A DNA stretch of 5,504 nt from an uncultured Bacteroidota bacterium (GTDB taxonomy: Bacteria > Bacteroidota > Bacteroidia > Flavobacteriales > Schleiferiaceae). The translations under genes and the position numbers were made by a program. Location: the NCBI GenBank assembly GCA_913056475.1, contig CAJXMS010000160.1, forward strand, positions 1-5,504, read 5' to 3'. The notes under the pieces were generated by a model. That model had not been told where the DNA came from, ran no database searches, and was given only the letters and a program-made list of their open reading frames with translations. Shown here piece by piece: positions 1-5,504 of this stretch; the stretch's first letter is position 1, and each line of letters begins with the position of its first letter.

Positions 1-456
1 GATGATCTTGTGCTTCTCGGTAGTGGCCAGAATAAATATGGCGTGGGCGGGCGGTTCTTCCAGCGTTTTGAGGAAGGCGTTGAAAGCCGCTTGGGAAAGC
101 ATGTGCACCTCATCGATTATGAATACGCGGTATTGGCCGGTTTGAGGTACGATACGGACTTGGTCTACCAGGCCCCGGATATCGTCTACCGAGTTGTGGG
201 AGGCGGCATCCAGCTCCAATACGTTAAAGGAAAAATCCTGATCGGGATCCGCGCCTTGTTCGGTATTAACCAGGCGGGCCAGGATGCGGGCGCTGGTGGT
301 TTTTCCCACCCCACGCGGCCCGGTAAAAAGCAGGGCCTGTGCCAGGTGGTTATTTTTAATGGCGTTGAGTAGCGTATTGGTGACGTGCTGTTGGCCCACC
401 ACTTCTTTAAAGTTTTGGGGCCGATATTTGCGGGCGGATACCACGTAATTTTCCAT
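1..456 (-). CDS. dnaX: DNA polymerase III subunit gamma/tau, N-terminal part (cut by left edge)
   Basis: DnaX is the ATPase motor of the clamp loader that places the DNA sliding clamp on primed template at the replication fork. The 152 codons present cover the AAA+ ATPase domain. The start region reads MENYVVSARKYRPQNF, and the RKYRP motif is typical of DnaX. Walker A is GPRGVGKT (residues 46-53), the ELDAASHNSVDDIR block is at 81-94, Walker B is IIDEVHML (113-120), LKTLEEPPAHAIF follows at 130-141, and sensor 1 is ATTE (144-147). The frame is open to base 1, so the sensor 2 region, the collar and any tau-specific tail lie outside the window. The ATG at 456 is chosen because family homology begins there and a -7 promoter box sits just upstream. 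One oddity is that the segment between helix ARILARLVN and the ELDAAS block is short and contains no cysteine, so the usual four-cysteine zinc module is missing. It is transcribed divergently from the peptidase gene. Confidence 0.96.
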   Translation of the reverse strand, partial: MENYVVSARKYRPQNFKEVVGQQHVTNTLLNAIKNNHLAQALLFTGPRGVGKTTSARILARLVNTEQGADPDQDFSFNVLELDAASHNSVDDIRGLVDQVRIVPQTGQYRVFIIDEVHMLSQAAFNAFLKTLEEPPAHAIFILATTEKHKII

Positions 457-461
457 CGGGT

Positions 462-469
462 CAAAGATA
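462..469 (-). promoter_or_regulatory. Bacteroidota-type -7 promoter box for dnaX
   Basis: Read on the minus strand, these bases are TATCTTTG, an exact match to the Bacteroidota primary-sigma -7 consensus TAnnTTTG. Only five bases separate its final G from the dnaX ATG. Transcription from this box would therefore begin at or within a few bases of the start codon, giving a leaderless or almost leaderless mRNA. I see no good TTTG or TTG -33 element about 19 bases further upstream, so the call rests on the -7 match and its position. No ribosome binding site could fit between the box and the ATG. Confidence 0.55.
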
Positions 470-526
470 GAAAGATTGAGCTACCCTAAGGGCCGAGGGG
501 GCTCTCGTTCCGGGGGAGATTTTCCT

Positions 527-534
527 TATACTTG
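527..534 (+). promoter_or_regulatory. Possible -7 promoter box for the rightward genes
   Basis: TATACTTG differs from the TAnnTTTG consensus at one position and lies 13 bases before the ATG of the M23 peptidase gene. It is the best candidate on the plus strand in the divergent intergenic region. No clear -33 element is seen at the expected spacing. The rest of the 457-547 intergenic region holds no obvious hairpin or small gene. Confidence 0.3.
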
Positions 535-547
535 ATCCTTAAATAGA

Positions 548-2272
548 ATGCCGATGCGCTTAGCTTTTGTTTTCCTGCTGTGCTTTCCTCTTTTTTTAAG
601 CGGACAGGACCATCCCCAAGATTATTTTCGCTATCCGCTGGATTTAAGCCCCGCCTTAAGTGGCACCTTCGCCGAAGTCCGGAGCAATCATTTTCATTCG
701 GGTATAGACTTGCGTACGGGGGGGCGCATCGGGGCCAAGGTTTATGCGGCCGGCCCGGGTTATGTAAGCCGCATTAAGGTGTCTTCTTCCGGTTTTGGCC
801 GGGCGCTGTACCTGCGGCACCCGAACGGCTACACGACGGTGTATGCCCATCTACACCGCTTTAATAAAGAGCTGGAGGCTTTCCTTAAAAAGCGCCAGAC
901 CGCCCTGCATAAAAATGAAATAGACCTTTACTTAGGCCCGGAAGATTTTACCTACGAAAGAGGCGACGTTCTGGCCTTAAGTGGCAATAGTGGTAGCAGC
1001 GGCGGCCCCCACGTTCATTTTGAGATACGAGACAGCCAAACGCAGGAGATCATCAATCCGCTGCTCTTTGGCTTTGCGGTAAAGGATGAGCGGCCCCCTT
1101 CCCTGGAAGAGCTAAGCGTGTACGAGTACCGGGGCAACGAACTGGTGGGCAATCGCCATTTTCGGGTGCAAAGCCAAAAAGGGGGCGCATATTATTTGAC
1201 GGGCGATGGCATCGTTACGGTGCAGCATACACCTGCCTTTGGCATTGAAACCTTTGACCGGCTCAACGGCGCTCCCAATCACAATGGGCCCTACCGGATA
1301 GAGTTGTACCTGGCCGATGAGCTCTGCTACCGCTTTACGGCCCGCCGCTTTGCCTTTTCCGAAACCCGTTTTGCCAATGCCCACATTGATTACAGTCAGG
1401 CAGCGTGCTGCGGGGAACGCTTCCAACGCCTCTACCGGCTGCCCTACAATGAATTTAGCGCTTACGAGCAAACGCCCGTCATGCACTTGCCCCAGCTTCC
1501 GCCCGATAGCCTGGTGCCGGTGCGGGTGGAAGTGAGCGACCTGGCGGGCAATATGGCCCGGCTGCATTTTAAGGTGCAGCGAAAAGCCGCCCCGCAGCCC
1601 CCGCAAAGAGCGCCCCAGCCGGATTTGCCTCGCTTGGCCCCGGAGGCTGCGAGCGGCTTTAAAAAAGAAAACATCGCTTTTCACCTGCCCCCCAGGGCCG
1701 TTTACCAGCCGGCTTACCTGGAGCATCAAGTCGATACAACGGGGGGGAAGGCCTGGCTGTCGTCCATTCATCAGGTGGGCAGCCCTTTGATAGGCTTACA
1801 CCGGCCCTTTGAACTGGGCTTACGGCTCAACGCAACGGCGCGGGATCAAAATCTGCCCCGGGCTAAGATGGGCCTGGTGCGGCTCAACGAGGAAGACCAG
1901 CGGGCTGAGTACCTTCCCGGCAGCTACCGGGATGGCTTTGTGTATGCCCGCAGCCGGCAGCTAGGCCGCTACGCGGTGGATATGGACACGATTGCCCCGC
2001 AAGTGACCGCACGGCATCCCGGGCGGGGGCAAGTTTTGAAAGAAGGCCAAATGATGGCCATCACCGTGGCGGATGATAAGAGCGGGATAGAAGCCTACAA
2101 TGCCTGGGTAGGCGATACCTGGGTGCGGCTTTATTACGATGCCAAAACCGATCGCTTGCTTCTGCGGTCTGAGGACCTACCTGCCCTCCCCGGGAACATC
2201 AAACTTCGCCTGGTGCTGCGCGATGCGGAAGGCAATCGCCGGGAGAAGATTCTCCCCATTTTAAGGCCCTGA
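548..2272 (+). CDS. Exported M23 family (LytM-type) metallopeptidase with C-terminal beta-rich region
   Basis: A probable zinc endopeptidase that cuts peptidoglycan cross-links in the periplasm. The protein has 574 residues. It opens with a signal peptide (hydrophobic stretch 5-17, likely cleavage near LSG/QD at 19-20). The C12 context is not a good lipobox, so a soluble or loosely held protein is more likely than a lipoprotein. The catalytic domain spans about 30-175. The first zinc pair is HSGID (H50, D54), YAHL supplies H101, and GPHVHFE supplies H155 and the third ligand H157. Every residue of the LytM active site is present, so this is not a degenerate amidase activator. An insertion of about 30 residues (107-138) separates YAHL from the GDVLALSGNSG strand. 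Beyond 175 comes a long beta-rich region, a Pro/Gln-rich linker (about 346-365) and a terminal Ig-like segment from DTIAPQ (480) to the end. Vicinal cysteines sit at 287-288. The start is the first ATG; a second ATG at 554 is nearly as good. No Shine-Dalgarno is visible. The substrate is inferred from family only. Confidence 0.9.
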   Translation: MPMRLAFVFLLCFPLFLSGQDHPQDYFRYPLDLSPALSGTFAEVRSNHFHSGIDLRTGGRIGAKVYAAGPGYVSRIKVSSSGFGRALYLRHPNGYTTVYAHLHRFNKELEAFLKKRQTALHKNEIDLYLGPEDFTYERGDVLALSGNSGSSGGPHVHFEIRDSQTQEIINPLLFGFAVKDERPPSLEELSVYEYRGNELVGNRHFRVQSQKGGAYYLTGDGIVTVQHTPAFGIETFDRLNGAPNHNGPYRIELYLADELCYRFTARRFAFSETRFANAHIDYSQAACCGERFQRLYRLPYNEFSAYEQTPVMHLPQLPPDSLVPVRVEVSDLAGNMARLHFKVQRKAAPQPPQRAPQPDLPRLAPEAASGFKKENIAFHLPPRAVYQPAYLEHQVDTTGGKAWLSSIHQVGSPLIGLHRPFELGLRLNATARDQNLPRAKMGLVRLNEEDQRAEYLPGSYRDGFVYARSRQLGRYAVDMDTIAPQVTARHPGRGQVLKEGQMMAITVADDKSGIEAYNAWVGDTWVRLYYDAKTDRLLLRSEDLPALPGNIKLRLVLRDAEGNRREKILPILRP

Positions 2273-2285
2273 GGAATTTATTGAG

Positions 2286-2293
2286 CACCTTTG
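2286..2293 (+). promoter_or_regulatory. Possible -7 promoter box for the small secreted-protein gene
   Basis: CACCTTTG matches TAnnTTTG except at the first base and is followed by CA, a common continuation in this phylum. It lies in the 27-base gap after the peptidase stop codon, and six bases separate it from the ATG at 2300. A transcript from here would be nearly leaderless, as predicted for dnaX. The position also argues against the in-frame TTG at 2291 as a start codon, because that TTG lies inside the box. No strong -33 element is visible; the upstream region is the end of the peptidase gene. Confidence 0.4.
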
Positions 2294-2299
2294 CAGCCT

Positions 2300-2959
2300 A
2301 TGAGAGGAATAACCCTTATTACCTTTATTGTTGTGGTAGCGCTGGCTCACATTTGGCCGCAGGCCGCCCAGGCGCAGTCCAAAGACCAGCGCCAGCCGGT
2401 GCAGATATCCGGTATCGTGGTGACCGCCGACAGTGCCGCCCAGTACATACCTTATGTAAATGTGATTTCGGTGGCTGGAAGAGGAGGCACGGTGAGTAGT
2501 CCGGAAGGTTTCTTCTCTTTTGCTACCTTACCCAACGATACCCTGGTATTTAGTAGCATCGGTTTTAAAAAGGAACGGCTGGTAGTACCGGATACCCTGC
2601 GGGACAATAAATACCTGGCCCGGGTGGTGATGCAGCGCGATACCACCATGCTGGACGAAGTGACACTCTATCCCTGGCCCAGCCGGGATCAGTTTAAAGA
2701 AGCCTTTCTGGCTACGCGCCCCGAAATGACCAAAAACGACATAGCCCGCCGCAATTTGGCTATTCAAGAGCTCAAAGCCCGGGCAGAAGATATGGGCTAC
2801 AGCTCGGCCGAGATCCAGGACTATGCCATCCAGATGCAAAATCGGCAGATTTATAACTACGGCCGCTACCAGGGCTTTGATAACGCCGGGACCGCCATTC
2901 TGGGGCGTTTATCGGACCCTTTTGCCTGGGCGAGCTTTTTTAATTCGCTTCAAAAATAG
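2300..2959 (+). CDS. Secreted protein with carboxypeptidase-like regulatory domain, function unknown
   Basis: This protein has 219 residues and is predicted to be exported. Residues 4-19 form the hydrophobic core of a signal peptide, with likely cleavage around AQA/QS (25-26). Residues 35-112 form one carboxypeptidase-regulatory-like beta-sandwich: ISGIVV at 36-41, the turn SPEGFFSF at 67-74, and LVFSSIGF at 82-89. A motif MLDEVTLYPWPSR (117-129) follows, then a charged, probably helical tail (about 130-190), and an ending that contains LSDPFAWASFF. The PWP motif and the NPFAW/DPFAW-like end recall a Bacteroidota family that I know only as 'carboxypeptidase-like regulatory domain-containing protein'. 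There is no peptidase active site, so the domain name implies no enzymatic activity. I chose the ATG at 2300 over the in-frame TTG at 2291 because the signal peptide starts cleanly there and the TTG overlaps a promoter-like box. It sits 23 bases before the receptor gene, which suggests co-transcription and a shared envelope role. Confidence 0.82.
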   Translation: MRGITLITFIVVVALAHIWPQAAQAQSKDQRQPVQISGIVVTADSAAQYIPYVNVISVAGRGGTVSSPEGFFSFATLPNDTLVFSSIGFKKERLVVPDTLRDNKYLARVVMQRDTTMLDEVTLYPWPSRDQFKEAFLATRPEMTKNDIARRNLAIQELKARAEDMGYSSAEIQDYAIQMQNRQIYNYGRYQGFDNAGTAILGRLSDPFAWASFFNSLQK

Positions 2960-2982
2960 TTTCGGCCATATGCCGTTTGGCC

Positions 2983-5504
2983 ATGCGTAACCCGACCCCT
3001 TACCTCGCTTTTTTTGTGCGCACCTTGCTCCGCTTGCTCCCTTCTGCTAAACGGCCGTCCGCCCGCCTGGGGCTTCTGAGCCTGGCACTCCTGCTTTCCG
3101 GCTCCCTGGCCGCCCAGAGTAGTGTACTTAAAGGGCAAGTGGTGGATACGGCCGGCCTAGCACTGGACGGGGTGCGCGTGAGCCTGGGCAGCCAGTACGC
3201 CCTTACCGATGAACAGGGACGTTATTCCCTTAAGGTAGCGGCCGGGAATAAGCTCACGGTGTATTTTACCAGCTTTGGGTACCGGCCCGACTCGGCCCGC
3301 ATCCGCCTGCGTCCGGATACCACTTACCAGCTCAATGCCCAGTTGGTGCTCATGGAAAACATGCTGGAAGAGACCAGCATAGTGGATCGCAAGGCCCGCT
3401 TTGACAATAAAATATCGGTCAAAACCCGGAGCATTGAAAAATTTGTGGGTCCTTCTTCTTCGGTAGAGGGCCTAATCAAAACCCTGCCCGGCGTGAGCAG
3501 CTCCAATGAGCTCAGCAGCCAGTACAGCGTGCGAGGAGGTAATTTTGACGAAAACCTGGTATACGTGAATGGCATCGAGGTGTACCGGCCCTTTTTGGCC
3601 CGGAACGGCCGCCAGGAGGGACTCAGTTTTGTCAACTCGGCCATGGTGAGCAATGTGGATTTTTCGGCCGGGGGCTTTGAGGCCCGCTACGGCGATAAAA
3701 TGAGTTCCGTTCTGGACATTACCTACCGGCGGCCCAATGAATTTGGCCTCTCCGTAGAGGGCAGTCTGCTGGGCGGCAATGTGGTGTACCAGGATGCCTT
3801 GGCAAACGACCGGCTCAATGTGTTGGTAGGCGGCCGCTACCGGACCAATCAGCTCCTGCTGGGCTCCCTGGACACCCGCGCTGATTTCCGTCCGCGCTAT
3901 ACCGATGTCCAGGCCTACCTTACCTACGCGCTTACCGATGAGTGGGAGTTGAGCTTTATGGGCAATTTTTCCCGCAACCTTTACCGGGTTATTCCCGAGA
4001 GCCGGACCACCGATTTTGGCACCTTTCAGGAAGCCTTGCGGCTAAATGTGTTTTTCGACGGCCAGGAGCAATACGACTTTACGACCCGCTTTGGCGCGCT
4101 TAAAGCCAATTACCGGCCCAATGATAAACTCTTGCTATCCTTTTATACCTCCGGGTTCCAAACCACCGAACAAGAAAACTTTGACGTGGTGGGCGCTTAC
4201 CGGCTGGGTGAGCTCAACCGCAACCTGGGCAGCGATCGTTTTGGCGAAATAAGCCTCACCCGGGGCACGGGTGGTTTTCAAAATTATGCCCGCAATGAGC
4301 TGGACGCCATCGTGGGTAATTTGGCCCACCGGGGCCTTTATGAAGACGGCGCCGTAACCTGGCGCTGGGGGGCTAAGGTGCAGCTGGAAGACATTCAAGA
4401 CCGCTACCGGGAATGGGAACGCATAGACTCGGCCGGCTATAATGTGCCCGACCAATCGGGCTTTACCTACGACAGCCTGGTGGTAACCAACCTAGACACG
4501 AATGGCAACCCCCTGGCCGGCAATGCCTACAGTAGTATTCGCAGTGAAGAGACTTTAGCGCTCTTCGAGAGTTTTGCCAGCCGGGTGGCCATCAGCAGCC
4601 TTCGCCTCACGGGCTATCTGGAGCGCTCCCAGCTTATTGCTACCGAGGGTGGCGATTGGTACGTGAACGCCGGCTTGCGCACCCACTACTGGACCTTTAA
4701 CGATCAAAACGTGCTCAGCCCCCGGGCCAGCCTAAGCTTTAAACCTAGCTGGGCCGATAACGACATGGTGTTTCGCCTGGCCAGCGGCCTGTATTACCAA
4801 CCGCCCTTTTACCGCGAGATGCGCCGCCTGGAAGGCGGGGTAAACGAGGACATTAAGGCCCAGCGCAGCCTGCATCTCGTACTGGGGCACGATTACCAGC
4901 TGCAGATTTGGGGGCGCCCCTTTAAAATGGTTACCGAACTATACTACAAAGACTTTAACCAGCTGATTCCCTATAGCCTGGACAACGTGCGCATCCGTTA
5001 CAACGCCCGGAATAATGCCGTGGGCTATGCTTACGGCCTGGACTACCGTATCAATGGAGAGTTTGTTAAGGGCATCGATAGCTGGGCCAGCCTTTCGGTA
5101 ATGACCATTCAGGAAAACATAGCGGGCGATGGCGCGGGCTTTTTGCCCCGCCCTACCGATCAGCGTTTCAATTTCAAAGTGTTTTTTCAGGATTATCTCC
5201 CCAGTGACCCCACCTTCCGGGTGAGTTTGACCCTGGCTTATGGGACCGGATTGCCCCTGGGGCCTCCACAGGCCGAACCCAAAGACCGCAATTTTCGGCT
5301 GCCTCCTTACCGGCGGGTCGATATCGGCTTTATTAAAATATTCAAAGAAGAAGGCCGCCAGCACCCCTGGCCTTTTATGAACCGCTTTAAAAGTCTATGG
5401 TTAGGCCTGGAATTATTTAATATGCTTGATATCAATAATACCATAAGCTATCTCTGGGTAAAAGACATCAGTACCGCCCGGCAGTACGCGGTGCCCAATT
5501 TTCT
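2983..5504 (+). CDS. TonB-dependent outer-membrane receptor with N-terminal carboxypeptidase-like domain (cut by right edge)
   Basis: A predicted outer-membrane beta-barrel that imports a ligand using energy passed on by TonB-ExbBD. The frame is open from 2983 to the window end, 840 codons without a stop. Residues 29-44 form the signal peptide core, ending SLAAQS. A carboxypeptidase-regulatory-like domain spans about 48-124 (TDEQGRYSL at 75-83). MLEETSIVDR (127-136) occupies the usual site of a TonB-box-like segment. The plug lies at about 147-246, with LPGV (168-171), YSVRGG (181-186), YVNGIEVYRP (194-203) and GGFEARYGDKMSSVLDI (230-246). The rest is barrel with many aromatic, alternating strands. 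The last visible residues (NNTISYLWV to AVPNF) resemble the next-to-last barrel hairpin, so probably only one strand (roughly 15-20 residues) is missing. It looks like a classical receptor rather than SusC, and no SusD partner is visible. The substrate is unknown. The start is uncertain: the first ATG gives a 28-residue stretch before the signal core, and GTG 3016 or TTG 3025/3034 are alternatives. Confidence 0.92.
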   Translation, partial: MRNPTPYLAFFVRTLLRLLPSAKRPSARLGLLSLALLLSGSLAAQSSVLKGQVVDTAGLALDGVRVSLGSQYALTDEQGRYSLKVAAGNKLTVYFTSFGYRPDSARIRLRPDTTYQLNAQLVLMENMLEETSIVDRKARFDNKISVKTRSIEKFVGPSSSVEGLIKTLPGVSSSNELSSQYSVRGGNFDENLVYVNGIEVYRPFLARNGRQEGLSFVNSAMVSNVDFSAGGFEARYGDKMSSVLDITYRRPNEFGLSVEGSLLGGNVVYQDALANDRLNVLVGGRYRTNQLLLGSLDTRADFRPRYTDVQAYLTYALTDEWELSFMGNFSRNLYRVIPESRTTDFGTFQEALRLNVFFDGQEQYDFTTRFGALKANYRPNDKLLLSFYTSGFQTTEQENFDVVGAYRLGELNRNLGSDRFGEISLTRGTGGFQNYARNELDAIVGNLAHRGLYEDGAVTWRWGAKVQLEDIQDRYREWERIDSAGYNVPDQSGFTYDSLVVTNLDTNGNPLAGNAYSSIRSEETLALFESFASRVAISSLRLTGYLERSQLIATEGGDWYVNAGLRTHYWTFNDQNVLSPRASLSFKPSWADNDMVFRLASGLYYQPPFYREMRRLEGGVNEDIKAQRSLHLVLGHDYQLQIWGRPFKMVTELYYKDFNQLIPYSLDNVRIRYNARNNAVGYAYGLDYRINGEFVKGIDSWASLSVMTIQENIAGDGAGFLPRPTDQRFNFKVFFQDYLPSDPTFRVSLTLAYGTGLPLGPPQAEPKDRNFRLPPYRRVDIGFIKIFKEEGRQHPWPFMNRFKSLWLGLELFNMLDINNTISYLWVKDISTARQYAVPNF

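Noticed and set aside
10..372. 120-codon open frame on the plus strand
   Set aside because: It is antisense to dnaX, whose protein matches its family across the whole stretch; this frame has no recognisable protein features.
186..464. 92-codon minus-strand frame
   Set aside because: It is a shifted frame of dnaX itself; the adjacent frame gives an unbroken DnaX with Walker motifs.
481..520. G/C-rich runs in the divergent intergenic region as a possible operator or hairpin
   Set aside because: CCCTAAGGG gives only a four-base arm on each side with no usable loop, and no longer inverted or direct repeat is present.
1112..1771. 219-codon minus-strand open frame
   Set aside because: It is long but wholly antisense to the peptidase gene, in GC-rich sequence where stop-free antisense frames are common. 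It shows no domain, signal peptide or promoter.
2281..2499. 72-codon plus-strand frame overlapping the start of the small secreted-protein gene
   Set aside because: It is out of frame with the clear signal peptide and beta domain; its composition looks like a frame shadow.
2964..2982. Inverted repeat as a possible terminator between the small gene and the receptor
   Set aside because: The stem is only 5 base pairs with a 9-base loop and no T-run follows, so it is too weak to call a terminator.
3324..3653. 109-codon minus-strand open frame
   Set aside because: It is antisense to the receptor plug domain, whose conserved motifs are on the plus strand.
4939..5364. 141-codon minus-strand open frame
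   Set aside because: It is antisense to the receptor barrel region; the receptor frame is continuous and matches the family here.
2983..5504. Receptor as a SusC-type polysaccharide-utilisation component
   Set aside because: The plug motifs look like those of classical receptors, and no SusD, glycosidase or sensor gene is visible in the window.

Overview
The window looks like ordinary chromosomal DNA from a member of the Bacteroidota, most likely a Flavobacteriia-like lineage with unusually GC-rich coding sequence for that group. Four things point there: TonB-dependent receptor architecture with an N-terminal carboxypeptidase-like regulatory domain; a second secreted protein with the same domain; promoter -7 boxes resembling TAnnTTTG; and the absence of clear Shine-Dalgarno sequences. 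The DnaX sequence, which lacks the zinc-binding cysteines, also resembles what I recall of flavobacterial DnaX, but that is memory, not a search.

Layout: (1) The first 152 codons of dnaX lie on the minus strand and run off the left edge. They encode the clamp-loader AAA+ ATPase domain. (2) A 91-base divergent intergenic region (457-547) carries a good -7 box for dnaX and a weaker one for the rightward genes. (3) On the plus strand is a complete 574-residue exported M23 (LytM-type) metallopeptidase with all zinc and catalytic residues. (4) After 27 bases, which contain another -7-like box, comes a 219-residue secreted protein with a carboxypeptidase-like regulatory domain and a conserved helical tail. 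(5) After 23 bases follows a TonB-dependent outer-membrane receptor that is open at the right edge. It has 840 codons here and probably lacks only its last beta-strand. It is absent from closed-ORF lists because it has no stop codon inside the window.

The three rightward genes are tightly packed and probably at least partly co-transcribed. All three products are predicted to be exported, to the periplasm or outer membrane. The small protein and the receptor share a domain and a matching stretch just after it, so a joint envelope role is plausible but unproven. No RNA gene, CRISPR array, insertion sequence or long repeat was found, and no stretch over 300 bases lacks a gene. I do not see a convincing new biological system. 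The most useful leads are the stand-alone protein resembling a receptor N-terminus next to a real receptor, the near-leaderless starts, and the cysteine-free DnaX.
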